Positions 1-8,754 of a stretch of 43,884 bases of DNA are shown piece after piece (positions within the stretch are counted from its first letter, which is position 1; every line of letters starts with the position of its first letter). Below the pieces are notes generated by a model that saw nothing but the letters and a program-made list of their open reading frames with translations, was not told the origin of the DNA and did no database searches. The stretch comes from Bradyrhizobium sp. WSM3983. GTDB lineage: Bacteria > Pseudomonadota > Alphaproteobacteria > Rhizobiales > Xanthobacteraceae. Both the position numbers and the translations under genes were made by a program. The stretch covers positions 192-44,075 of the forward strand of contig NZ_AXAY01000048.1 of the NCBI RefSeq assembly GCF_000473045.1, read 5' to 3'.

Positions 1-17
1 AATGCACCACGATGCAG

Positions 18-932
18 TCACTTAAGCACTGCGATCAACTGAGACACGAGCTTTTCGCGATCTGCGGCACGCAGCTTATCAAGATTGATCTGCTTCCATC
101 GGACTGCGGGAAGCTCTGCCGCTCCATCGACGCCCAACAGAGCCCAATCTGGCTTCCCGAGCTTGAATCCGATCAGAAATTCCCGATGCTTCTTCGGCAT
201 CTTTCCAGATACCTCGGCGATCAAGTCCTCCCGGGCCTTCAATAGCTCGTTTAGCGAGACTGGATCTGAGGTCATACCCTCGAAGCCGTGCTCGAATTCC
301 TGGCGGATATCCTTTCGCCGCGGCACCACAACTTCGGAAATGGGCCGGTCATGGCTGATGAGATAGACGATAAAAGCGCGCCTCAGGTCGTCGCTGATGC
401 CCTCATTCGCCAGAAGATCGCGGATGTCAAAAAGATCGCGAGGATGTTGGCGGTCAAGGGCGGCGACGATTTTTCCTGCGTAAAGGTCGGAAAACGAGAC
501 GACTTGTGTCTCCGCAAAACCAAAGGTCTCCTCGACGTTCGGACGTACGGATCGCATTTCGGGATCGAAGACGCAGCCGCGAAGAACGGGAATGACTTCG
601 ATCTTGATCTGAGCGTCAGCCCTTTGAAGTGTCAGCTTGGTAACGATGCCTTCCGCGCGGTTCAGGACCTCATTCACCTTGACGCCCGGAATTCCCTTGC
701 CAATGGCGACAGCCATTCTTTTCATGCCCGCATCGATCGCGGCCAGTGATTCCGTCCGGCCGGCGACAGGCAGATAGGTCAGGTCGATATCGACTGACAA
801 ACGCGGCATATCACGCACGAACAGATTAATCGCGGTGCCGCCTTTGAGGGCAAAATCCCGTTCCGCCGCAACGAATGGCAAGGTCTCGATCAGCAGCGCG
901 ACCTGATGCCGATAGCGTTCAGACAGGGGCAC
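18..932 (-). CDS. AbiEii-type nucleotidyltransferase toxin
   Basis: Toxin half of a type IV (AbiE) toxin-antitoxin pair, 304 aa. The nucleotidyltransferase core is visible: LKGGTAINLF at residues 29-38 and the metal-binding DID at 48-50, followed by the helical half with DLFDIRDL. AbiEii-family enzymes (PF08843) transfer nucleotides to RNA such as tRNA acceptor ends and arrest growth or abort phage infection; that role is family knowledge. The start overlaps the 3' end of the upstream antitoxin gene by 14 nt, so the two are translationally coupled on the minus strand. Length and motifs look intact. Confidence 0.88.
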   Translation of the reverse strand: MPLSERYRHQVALLIETLPFVAAERDFALKGGTAINLFVRDMPRLSVDIDLTYLPVAGRTESLAAIDAGMKRMAVAIGKGIPGVKVNEVLNRAEGIVTKLTLQRADAQIKIEVIPVLRGCVFDPEMRSVRPNVEETFGFAETQVVSFSDLYAGKIVAALDRQHPRDLFDIRDLLANEGISDDLRRAFIVYLISHDRPISEVVVPRRKDIRQEFEHGFEGMTSDPVSLNELLKAREDLIAEVSGKMPKKHREFLIGFKLGKPDWALLGVDGAAELPAVRWKQINLDKLRAADREKLVSQLIAVLK

Positions 933-1770
933 TGAGATCCTCCGGCACGGTGATCAAATATTTCGAATCGAGCCTTCCGCCTTTCACCAGCATGCGCTTT
1001 CCCTTCCCCAGATCGACCTGGTCGCGGTCTATCTGCTTCAGCCATGAATGGTTGTGGCGGTCAGCGAACCAGAAGAACAACCTTTTGACTTTCACGCTTC
1101 GGCAATCGTCTAGCAGTTTTTGCAGCTTGCGGGGACTGAGGTTGCGCAAGCCCTCAACAAGCATGTCAGCCTGGTGGAAGCTCTCGCTATTCGGCAGCTC
1201 GTCGAGCAGTTCAAGCAACGCACGCTCGGGCGATGAGACGATCAGCGGCCATTCGCCCTCGCCCGATATCTGCTTGAATGGGCCTGCCTGGAATTCATCG
1301 GCGGCGGCGCCGGTATTGTTCTGGACATTCCAGGCGAAGTTCTTGAGCCCCTTCGTCACCGGATCGGCTTTGAAGAGCGTTGTGCTTTTGCGGAATGTGA
1401 AGCGCTCTTTGAGCGGAAGCTTGAAGAGCCATCCGGGCGGAGCATCGGGACCGTACAGATAAACGACGGTCGGCCCTTCAGCCCGGAGGTAGTGCGAAAA
1501 ACCTTGCAGTTCGAGCGCGGTTCGCCCTCCGACGATCAGGGGGCGCGCAAGCAGGGTCTGAAGCGATATTATAGCCTTCTGCCATGTCAGGGTGCCAAGC
1601 GGACGCTTGAAAGTTCCTCGCGTCGGCTGAACCAGCCAACCAGCCGAAACATATTGGCTGCGCAGACCTGTCGAATAGCCATGCTTCGTCATCCACTCGG
1701 CATCGACCAAGAGGCCATCCGGGAGGGTATGTTCAAGGAAGTTTAGCTTTCCGCCAGAAGGCTCAGTCAT
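919..1770 (-). CDS. AbiEi-type antitoxin / autorepressor
   Basis: First gene of the AbiE pair. The N-terminal part (about residues 15-60) resembles the winged-helix AbiEi antitoxin N-terminal domain (KHGYSTGLRSQYVSAGWL...GTFKRP). The rest matches the large C-terminal domain that neutralises the toxin without stable binding. AbiEi proteins bind inverted repeats in their own promoter. An in-frame ATG at 1779 overlaps the promoter -10 hexamer, so I prefer the ATG at 1770, which falls where transcription should begin (possible leaderless mRNA). It ends 14 nt inside the toxin gene. Intact, 283 aa. Confidence 0.82.
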   Translation of the reverse strand: MTEPSGGKLNFLEHTLPDGLLVDAEWMTKHGYSTGLRSQYVSAGWLVQPTRGTFKRPLGTLTWQKAIISLQTLLARPLIVGGRTALELQGFSHYLRAEGPTVVYLYGPDAPPGWLFKLPLKERFTFRKSTTLFKADPVTKGLKNFAWNVQNNTGAAADEFQAGPFKQISGEGEWPLIVSSPERALLELLDELPNSESFHQADMLVEGLRNLSPRKLQKLLDDCRSVKVKRLFFWFADRHNHSWLKQIDRDQVDLGKGKRMLVKGGRLDSKYLITVPEDLSAPV

Positions 1771-1828
1771 GCTGAGCATTATAGCAATATTTCAAACCAA
1801 AGCCAAGTTTATAGATTTGCAAATTTGC
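1771..1828 (-). promoter_or_regulatory. abiE promoter with nearby palindrome
   Basis: On the minus strand TTGGCT (1801-1806) and TATAAT (1778-1783) are separated by exactly 17 nt, a good sigma70 promoter. The predicted start falls at or next to the ATG at 1770. The palindrome GCAAATTTGC (1819-1828) lies just upstream of the -35 and is a candidate AbiEi operator. It could equally serve the divergent plus-strand gene starting at 1840. Confidence 0.55.
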
Positions 1829-1839
1829 TAAGCCTGACT

Positions 1840-2812
1840 ATGCAGAAAACCGATAATCAAACCCTGGCTTTGCCGGAGCGCGCCAATCCCACTTCGATCT
1901 CTAATCTGCAGCCATGGGTGAAGGCGAAGCGAAAAAGGGAAGCCGTCTTAACCGGGCCGTGTCCGTGCGGCTCGAGGAAAACCGCACGCCTTTGTTGCTT
2001 CAACGGGCAGGGCTGGCACAAGCCGCCCGCTGTCCTGGGACTCAAAGCGCTGCCTGCAACGGGACGTGTCGAAAAATGCTACATGAAGGAGCTGGGATCA
2101 TGCGTTCCCCCGATCTCGGCCGAGCATATCATTTCGGATTCCGTCTGCCGCGTATTGATGGGCGAGAGTGAGTTTTCGATCTCAGGCGTTCCGTGGCTGG
2201 AGGCGGGCGAAACGAATGGCCCCGCCTCAGGCAAAATGCCTTTGTACCAAGCACAACAGCGCGCTTAGCCGGCTCGATGCCTCCGCACATTACTTCTTCG
2301 CGTCGCTTAAATCGTATCTCGAACATGATGCCGGGTCGCGACACGCCATTCTATCCGGGCATGACCTCGAACGCTGGATTTTGAAAACCGCCAAAGCCGC
2401 GGCCGTCTCGCGGAACCTGGCACGCGGAAGACAACGACTGTCGGGTGCGTTCTCGCGGGATGAGGCAATTCTCGACATGCTTGACGACCCCCGGCATTGG
2501 CCTGACGGGGCAGGGCTGTACTGCACCATGAACACGGGCGACGTGACGGAAAATAAGCCGCGCTTTCAGTTCCAGCCGCTAACAGACGAGCGTAACGAAA
2601 TCAAAGCTTTGGCGATTAACATTATGGGCTTTCGCTTCGAGTTGCTCCTCGAAGCGCCTGATCTGAGCAAGCATCCCTCCTTGATCGGTGCAAGATATCG
2701 ACCGAGCCGAATCCTGATCTCGTATCCAACATCAACGAATTGGGTGACCCTGAGCTGGGAGGACGGCAAACAACATGAGGAATTGATCGTCCAATGGCTT
2801 CAGCCTCGTTGA
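1840..2812 (+). pseudogene. SEC-C / HNH-like protein, frameshifted
   Basis: Two adjacent frames form one protein. The first (ATG 1840, stop 2268) carries a SEC-C type zinc motif, CPCGSRKTARLCC, and an EHIISDSV segment. The second (open from about 2168 to 2812) continues with CLCTKHNSALSRLD, the rest of an HNH-like C..HN arrangement, and about 170 further residues. Removing one C from the CCCC run at 2220-2223 joins them in frame, so this is a one-base insertion (mutation or sequencing error). With the insertion the protein would end at about 142 residues. The exact function is unknown; similar SEC-C/HNH proteins are suspected nucleases in defence islands. It overlaps the next small gene by 19 nt. 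Confidence 0.6.
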
Positions 2813-2967
2813 CCCTTCGCGACGGACAAATCGTTCTGCTTCGGGCGCCGCACAGGCCGGAATGGTTCGAGCCGCCCATCAAGACTGGCTATGCTAGTAA
2901 GGCGCTGCCGCTTTGGCGTTTCCAGTTGCAGCCGAGCCATTCAGATGCGCGCGGAGGCGATACGTGA
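2794..2967 (+). CDS. 57-aa protein with SKALPLWRF module
   Basis: A short gene that starts inside the end of the SEC-C gene (19-nt overlap) and ends in a GTGA overlap with the following protease start, so all three look co-translated. Residues 23-48 (PEWFEPP...SKALPLWRFQLQP) closely match the C-terminus of the PD-(D/E)XK-like protein encoded at 12901-13965 (PGWLSP...SKALPLWRFILQP). I recognise no named domain. Its tight position between two genes and the shared motif argue that it is real and may be an adaptor or interaction tail. Confidence 0.55.
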   Translation: MASASLTLRDGQIVLLRAPHRPEWFEPPIKTGYASKALPLWRFQLQPSHSDARGGDT

Positions 2968-3953
2968 GCTTCCCGGTCGAGCCGGGGGCTGGCGAGCTAG
3001 ATGAGCGAGGGCTCTTTCTTGTGCAGGCCCCAGAGATCCGCGCTAGGGTCTTGCCGCTGTTCAGCTTCGATCCGAGCCGATCCAACGACCGCCCCGTCGG
3101 CCACGGCACGACCTTTCGCATCGACCCGTGGTCCCGCTGTCTCACCGCATTCCACGTCCTGGAGGATATCTTCGAGGTTGACGAAGCCGGTACCGGGACG
3201 ATGCTTCGACCGGGTCCGCGGCTCGCAGCGCTCGAGATCGAGGGAACAGGGTTCGGCCTGGTCGGACTACGCGCGGACGCTTGGCGACCACTGGCTGGAT
3301 CGTATGCCCTCTGCGGTGTAGAGGTCCCGCCTTTCCAGACGCCGCGTCTTCGGAATCTGACGGAACTGGTCGTGTTGAGGATCCGCCCTGCAACGCAACC
3401 CTCCGAGGCACTCCGTACTGGCCGCTCGATCTGCGGCGGTGGCGGCCTGTGCGCGGCGAGCGCGTGCTCGCACTCGGCTTCCCGGACCTCGATGCTGAAG
3501 AGGGCCGCGAGGAACGACCGATCTCCCAATACCTGTATGGGTCCTTCGGTGAGATCACGGACGTGGAGCCGGCGGACGGCGCACGCGGCCGCCCCTGGCC
3601 GGTGATCAGACTCGCCGCCGAATGGCCGGGCGGCATGAGCGGCGGCCCGGTGTTCAACGAGAGCGGCAACGTCATAGGCGTGGTCAGCAGCGGTATCGCC
3701 GGCGGGACCGGTACGGCAACCTTCTTCTCAGGCTGGAACATGGCGGAGCGGATCATGGGTTCGATCGATCCCAACAATCCCGGACGGCTTCCTGTGTCAC
3801 GGCGTTTTCGACGATGCAGGCGAGCTCGTCCACGCGACGCAGGATGCCGAGCGAGCAAGGCGCTTCGCCGAGACTCGCGGGCTGACAGACCACGCCGTCG
3901 TTTCTGTCGACCCACACCAAGAAGGCTGGATGCGAGTGAACGGGCGATGGTGA
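2964..3953 (+). pseudogene. trypsin-like serine protease, two frameshifts
   Basis: GTG start at 2964 with GGAGG about 8 nt upstream. The first frame carries the catalytic His in TAFHVLED (His64). The reading then moves to another frame near 3411 (TPYWPLDLRRW...), which carries the catalytic Ser in GGMSGGPVFNESG, and returns to the first frame near 3785 (GFLCHGVFDDAGELVH...) to the stop at 3951-3953. The restored product would be a trypsin-like peptidase of about 329 residues with no signal peptide, hence probably cytoplasmic, as in conflict systems where proteases act as effectors. Two indels argue for decay unless the assembly is faulty. Confidence 0.62.
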
Positions 3954-3995
3954 CGCGCATGAGTTGGGAACGGTCCCACCGCGAGACTGCCCCTT

Positions 3996-5978
3996 CTAAC
4001 AAGCGCCATCACCGGGTTGGCCGGCAGCTGGATCACGAAACAAGAACGAGAAATCGCACCTTAGCTTGGCACTGAGTTCGTGATCAGGGAAACGCTCCAT
4101 CGCGGCCGCCCAAACCTCCGCTGCCGTTGCCGCATCACCGCTGTTCCAGTGGGCGCCGCCAAGGTCGAACATCGCTACGGCATAGTCTGGATCGAGTGCA
4201 AGCGCCCTCTTGTAGGCGTCGATCGCCTCTCGCCAGTTGCCGAGGCTGGCGTAAGCCGCAGCCAGCTGAAACCAGCTCATGGCGTCCGGCTGAACGATCT
4301 GGACTTGCTCCAGCAGCAGCGGCACGCTCTCATCGAACCGCTCCAGCGATTTGAGGGCAATCGCCAGGCAATAGCCGTATTCACCGCCCGCCAAATCATA
4401 GGCCTTGCGAAAGCAGCGCTCCGCCTCTGCCCAGTCCTCGTCATCCTGCGCCCAGTGGCCCAGACGATCCCAAGGCAGCGCGGCGTTCTCGGAGTCGATG
4501 TGGGCAATGTGGCGATCAAATTCCTCGCGGAACTCGCCGTAGCTCTTTCCGATATTCTCCCCTCGGCCGCGCAGATAGAACGTTGTCATGAGAAGCTCCC
4601 ACCTTGCGGCGGGATCCTCTGGGTTCGCCCTTACATAGCGTTGCCAGAAGGGCGCAGCTTGGCGGGCGTTGTCCACACTCGCCCTCCCGAAGCCAGCGAC
4701 CAAACGGCGACACCAGGGCCAAATCCAACGGTGGCGATCGGCCTGAGCGACCAGGCCATTGATTTCGCGAAACGCTGCACGGCCGTCGCCAAGGTTGAAA
4801 AGGACGTTGGCGCGCCAACCGGTGACCGCAGAGGTCCGGCCCTGCTTTTGATCCGAGAAGACGACCTGGTCGAGATGGCGCAAGGCGTCCTCGTACTTGC
4901 CCAGGCGGACATAGTGGGTGCCCAGCGCGTTGTGAGCCTCCGCAAGGTCAGGATTCAACCGTAAAGCTTCGCGGTAGTGATCCACCGCCTGTTCATGGTC
5001 ACCGAGCAGCGCGTAACTGGAGCCAAGGTTCTTGTGGATCTGAGCCGCCAGTTCGGGAGACGCAGCGAGCGCCGAGTCGGCGAGCGCGGCTTCGAAGGCG
5101 CGCTTTGCTTCCTGCTCATTACGGAGAGCGTGGAAGGCGTTTCCGATCGTGTAGTGCAGGTCGCCGCGCTGGGGATGATCATCGGCGAGCCTGGTCCGAA
5201 AAAAGCAGATGGCCTCCTCGATCCGCTCTCGGTGGCGACTCATGCCGTCCATGCCGAGGTTGATCTCGGACATGTAGCAAATGCCCATCTCGTCACTGCC
5301 AGCGCCAAGAACGGCCGCGAACTTAGCGAAGCCAGAACTAATCGCCTCGTCTGCGTTCTTCTCGTAGAGTTGCACAAGCAGCTTGCGCGCCAGCGCCGGC
5401 TCCTCGGGAACGTGAACGTCTGGCGGAGACTTCAGAACGTGACTGGACAGGTCCGCCGCCGCCACGCCGACTTGGTCTACGCGCCGATCGCGTGACGACT
5501 TTGCCCCGGCACGGGCGAGCTCCGCGAGCCGGCCAAGGCGTTCGACCGTCAGCTCTTCAACGAAAGAGACCGTCAGCGATCGCTGGTGGGTCCAGTTGGT
5601 CCCGCCATGCTCATACTGATGCGCAACACTTTCCGCCGTGCGGATGCGTAAGAAGCCTGTCGGCGCGTGATAGGCGACGTAAACGCTGTAGGGCTGCATA
5701 AGCAGGTAGTTGAGGTTAGTGCGGCGCACCTCCACACTGAGCGAACCGTCGGTGTTCAGCGCACTCTCAGTTCCCTTAAGTTGGACGTGGACCCGGGCAT
5801 TGGTGGCCTGCCCATTAGCCATTACCTCGATCTGGCAGTCGGTCCCGTAGTCCTTGCGGTCCGGCGCCTGCAGAATGAAAGCGCCACTTTCGGTAAGCCG
5901 CATCTGGAAGGCTGCGATCGCCTCGTCCTCGATCTCGTGATTTCGGTCACGATGCGGTAGTTCGTCAAAGTGACTCAT
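3996..5978 (-). CDS. DUF4365 domain protein with TPR repeats
   Basis: 660 aa from the ATG at 5978; an in-frame ATG at 6053 has no better ribosome site. The N-terminal 150 residues match DUF4365, a PD-(D/E)XK-like fold: DEAIAAFQMRL, DYGTDCQIEV and VQLKGTES supply the acidic and Q-x-K positions. From about residue 230 to the end run tetratricopeptide repeats, for example AHNALGTHYVRLGKYEDAL and AAAYASLGNWREAIDAYKR. A nuclease-like domain on a TPR scaffold suggests a sensor-effector in defence; that is inference. It stands alone, convergent with the protease pseudogene. Confidence 0.75.
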   Translation of the reverse strand: MSHFDELPHRDRNHEIEDEAIAAFQMRLTESGAFILQAPDRKDYGTDCQIEVMANGQATNARVHVQLKGTESALNTDGSLSVEVRRTNLNYLLMQPYSVYVAYHAPTGFLRIRTAESVAHQYEHGGTNWTHQRSLTVSFVEELTVERLGRLAELARAGAKSSRDRRVDQVGVAAADLSSHVLKSPPDVHVPEEPALARKLLVQLYEKNADEAISSGFAKFAAVLGAGSDEMGICYMSEINLGMDGMSRHRERIEEAICFFRTRLADDHPQRGDLHYTIGNAFHALRNEQEAKRAFEAALADSALAASPELAAQIHKNLGSSYALLGDHEQAVDHYREALRLNPDLAEAHNALGTHYVRLGKYEDALRHLDQVVFSDQKQGRTSAVTGWRANVLFNLGDGRAAFREINGLVAQADRHRWIWPWCRRLVAGFGRASVDNARQAAPFWQRYVRANPEDPAARWELLMTTFYLRGRGENIGKSYGEFREEFDRHIAHIDSENAALPWDRLGHWAQDDEDWAEAERCFRKAYDLAGGEYGYCLAIALKSLERFDESVPLLLEQVQIVQPDAMSWFQLAAAYASLGNWREAIDAYKRALALDPDYAVAMFDLGGAHWNSGDAATAAEVWAAAMERFPDHELSAKLRCDFSFLFRDPAAGQPGDGAC

Positions 5979-6027
5979 GAGCTTAGCTTGATGTGGGCGT
6001 TCGGTTGTTTCTATTGCCGTGGACGGT

Positions 6028-6150
6028 ATCCCGAAGGCGCTGCGGTTCGCCATGGAAGGGGGTAGAAAAATCTACGCTTGTTTACGCTATAGCCCTCCAA
6101 CGTCCCAATGAAATCAAGGCGCTGTGTTGCGATATTGGCAAGCCAGAGTT
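6028..6150 (+). repeat. ybgC-3'-end repeat, copy A
   Basis: Starts with a degenerate copy of the last codons of ybgC (ATCCCGAAGGCGCTGCGG then ATGGAAGGG) and runs on through ATCTACG...TAGCCCTCCAACG...CCCAATGAAA...TGTTGCGATAT...CCAGAGTT. It is aligned with 11678-11757 and 18824-18943, all in the same orientation. One frame reads LVYAIALQRPNE and CCDIGKPEF, matching copy C. It lies directly before the 5' end of the DUF4365 gene and has no ybgC gene upstream. Confidence 0.7.
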
Positions 6151-6389
6151 TCCCGCGCTTTCATACGACAAGGATCGCGCCTTTGCCCTATAGCAGCCGG
6201 GCCTACTCCACAGTGCTACTAACGAGCTTTCGGTCAGAGTGACTACGAAGGAAGTTGATCGGCCGCCAGGTCGCTATGGATTTGGTCCGTATCCATCACA
6301 GTCGACACCGTCCCAGAGCGCACCTCCGCCTACCGTTTCCGCCCGAGATGATGCGGACCGTCCGCCGGCGCGCGGGATAAGGTGAGACC

Positions 6390-6640
6390 CTCATCGACAA
6401 GTCGCCATTTCAAGTCGGCTCCCACGTCGCGATTACCGTCGCAGACATGGGTGTCGGGACGAGCCCTGCCGTCATGGGCAGCGCTTTCGACCTGTATTTC
6501 ACGACGAAACTAACCGAGATAGGGGCTGGCTTGGGCCTGGCTTCGGGAAGGCTTTTGCGTGGGAGCTCGGCGGCAGCATAGATGCGGCGAGCGTCCGGGA
6601 GAAGGTACGGCGATCACGATCTATCTTCCGGAGAAGAGCC
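6390..6640 (+). pseudogene. histidine kinase C-terminal remnant
   Basis: Decayed ATPase (HATPase_c) end of a sensor kinase. Readable pieces in different frames are VAITVADMGVGTSP (N/G1 box, Asn changed to Met), FDLYFTTKLTEIGAGLGLA (F and G2 boxes), WELGGSIDAASV and GEGTAITIYLP. At least two frameshifts separate them, and no upstream kinase core or receiver is present. It is non-functional and shows turnover in this part of the island. Confidence 0.7.
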
Positions 6641-6819
6641 GCCGAAGCCCTCTTCCAAGACTTTCCTGCGCGATTAGCGGATAGTGCCGTCCGGTTCCGC
6701 CAGGCCGACCCAAGCTCCATTGGTCTTTTTGCCGGCGCCGATGCTTGCGGTGTCGCAAACCACGTTTACATCTATCGCTCGATAGCGTGACACGAAGTTC
6801 ATTCCGGGGGAGTGGGTTC

Positions 6820-8739
6820 ATGCGTGCCGGTGGCTTTATTGCCGTCCTGCTTGTCGCCGTCACAGTAGGCGTCGCCGCTAGTTGGGGCACCTTTCGGCAC
6901 GCCTATGTTCTCCACGAGCGAGCAGGGGTCGAATGGGCGGCATTGACGCTGACCGACCAAGCGATCGCCCAAACGCACCAGCCGCAAGACGCCGACGCTG
7001 CGGTGTACTTTTCGAATGCGGTCATCGACAAGGCGCTCAAGCAACTCGCCGGTACCACGATCGGTCCGGTCAAATCGAAACTCGGCGACCTGGTCGTTAC
7101 GGTTCAGGATGCGCACCTTCAACCTGGACTTGGCGTCTCAGGAGCCGTCGTCGACGTGAAGGTCGCGAGCATGCAGCGCAACTTGGCGATCGATTTGAGG
7201 GTGGAAGGCGATCTTTCGTTCCGCGGCATCGCGGCTCAATCCGGCGATAAGGCCACTGCAACGGCAGAATTCGCCGTCGGCGTATCCAAGGTCGAACCTC
7301 GCTTCAGTTGGGGTTTTCTCGACATCCGCGGTCGTAATTTTCTCTCGGAGGCAATCTCTTCCGGTCTGATGATCGCGCTCGATCGTCATCTCGCCGTCGC
7401 GGTGCCGTTTCAAGACCGTATCGGTTTCAATACTGGGTTCAATAATAACACGACCATCAAGGCTCACGACGGCACGGTTTCGCTAAATGTGAGCTTGCCT
7501 GGCAAGGATATAGAGCAGCGCTTCTCTTTTTCCGCGCCGGTGTTCTTGCGCTCGGGCATATGGCTTTTGGCTGCGACGTCGGCTTCGGGTCAGGCGCCCG
7601 TGACACCGCCGACCGTCCCCGATCTCCAGCCTTCGGAGCTCGATAGCCAGGTCACGACGTTGCGAGAGAACATCGCAAGGGCAACAAAGAGCTGGGACCA
7701 AGAAAGCGATTTCGTTCTCTTCCTGAGCGGCAAAGCTTTGGTCGAATTCGTTGATAAATTGAAGGCGCTTCCAGAAGCGAACCGGACCGTCACGGTCCGG
7801 TCGACCGGAGCTACGGGACATCTCGAAGACAACGACACCATCTTGGTTGAATTGCCAGACTCTGCAAAGGATATCAACGCAACGATGACGATCGGAGAGC
7901 CGAGTGCGGAGTGGACGCCCGAGAAAGGCGTCGCGTTGGCTACTGATTTGCGCATGAACTTGCACGCTCACATCAAAGTGGAGGCAAAGCCGGTGAAGAT
8001 GGGGACGGCGCTCCAATTGGAAGGAAGCGCTGGAAAGCACGTGTCTGGAACGGTCGAACTGAAAAACGCAAATGTCGGCGGCCATTCGATCCTGTCGCTT
8101 GGGGCTACGATGCCCTGTGATACGGTAACGGCCGACGTGACCACGGACGGCGGCCTTAAGGTGCTCGGCGCCGACGTGCAGCTGGTCAAAGTCGGGGTTC
8201 GCTGGACCATGTCTATCCCCCAGACACTGGGCGAACAAAATCTTGTCATGGACGATCTTCCTCGCCGCGCGACGCTGAGAAGCCCGAAGCCGGATGATCG
8301 AGGCATCACAGTCAGTCCGCAACACAAAGCGATCGAATATGTGGTTCACGTAACCGACGCGAAAGCTATTAAGAATAGCTATATGGTCACCGCCAAGCTC
8401 GACATGGATTCGGTCGACACGGCAGAACTACCGCCCGAGATCATCGCTCAACGTCAGGCGTTGACCGACAGCGTCAAGGCGGCAGCTCGGACTGCTGCAG
8501 CGTGCCCATCGGTCGATCCCGACATGAAGGTTCTTTTCGGGGGCCTCGAGTTCGGCAAGAACAACGAGTTCGTGAAGATAGTCACGAATGCGATCCACGA
8601 CATCTTACACGGTCCAGGGCCTAGCAACGACCTCAGAAAGGCCGGCGAAACCATAGCGCACGATGTCGTACATGGGCCTGGCCCGAACAATGACATAACA
8701 GGCAAAAACGGTTGGATGAGAAAGCGACTTGGGTTTTGA
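6820..8739 (+). CDS. membrane-anchored periplasmic protein, unknown
   Basis: 639 aa from the ATG at 6820, preceded by GGGGGAG about 8 nt upstream; the longer in-frame start at 6745 lacks a site. Residues 1-20 (MRAGGFIAVLLVAVTVGVAA) are a single N-terminal membrane anchor or uncleaved signal. The rest is soluble, with two halves of alternating beta-rich sequence that loosely recall DUF4403/TULIP-type lipid-binding proteins (weak resemblance only). The C-terminus carries two copies of an HGPGP(S/N)ND motif about 23 residues apart. A four-helix membrane protein follows 15 nt later, so the two form an operon and probably an envelope complex. Confidence 0.7.
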   Translation: MRAGGFIAVLLVAVTVGVAASWGTFRHAYVLHERAGVEWAALTLTDQAIAQTHQPQDADAAVYFSNAVIDKALKQLAGTTIGPVKSKLGDLVVTVQDAHLQPGLGVSGAVVDVKVASMQRNLAIDLRVEGDLSFRGIAAQSGDKATATAEFAVGVSKVEPRFSWGFLDIRGRNFLSEAISSGLMIALDRHLAVAVPFQDRIGFNTGFNNNTTIKAHDGTVSLNVSLPGKDIEQRFSFSAPVFLRSGIWLLAATSASGQAPVTPPTVPDLQPSELDSQVTTLRENIARATKSWDQESDFVLFLSGKALVEFVDKLKALPEANRTVTVRSTGATGHLEDNDTILVELPDSAKDINATMTIGEPSAEWTPEKGVALATDLRMNLHAHIKVEAKPVKMGTALQLEGSAGKHVSGTVELKNANVGGHSILSLGATMPCDTVTADVTTDGGLKVLGADVQLVKVGVRWTMSIPQTLGEQNLVMDDLPRRATLRSPKPDDRGITVSPQHKAIEYVVHVTDAKAIKNSYMVTAKLDMDSVDTAELPPEIIAQRQALTDSVKAAARTAAACPSVDPDMKVLFGGLEFGKNNEFVKIVTNAIHDILHGPGPSNDLRKAGETIAHDVVHGPGPNNDITGKNGWMRKRLGF

Positions 8740-8754
8740 TGGAGAGCACCGCGT

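Noticed and set aside
2894..4002. Minus-strand frames opposite the serine protease
   Set aside because: Arg/Ser/Pro-rich antisense translations; the plus strand shows catalytic His and Ser motifs.
7483..8349. Minus-strand 288-codon frame opposite the envelope protein
   Set aside because: Cys/His/Arg-rich shadow translation; the plus-strand protein has signal anchor, ribosome site and operon partner.
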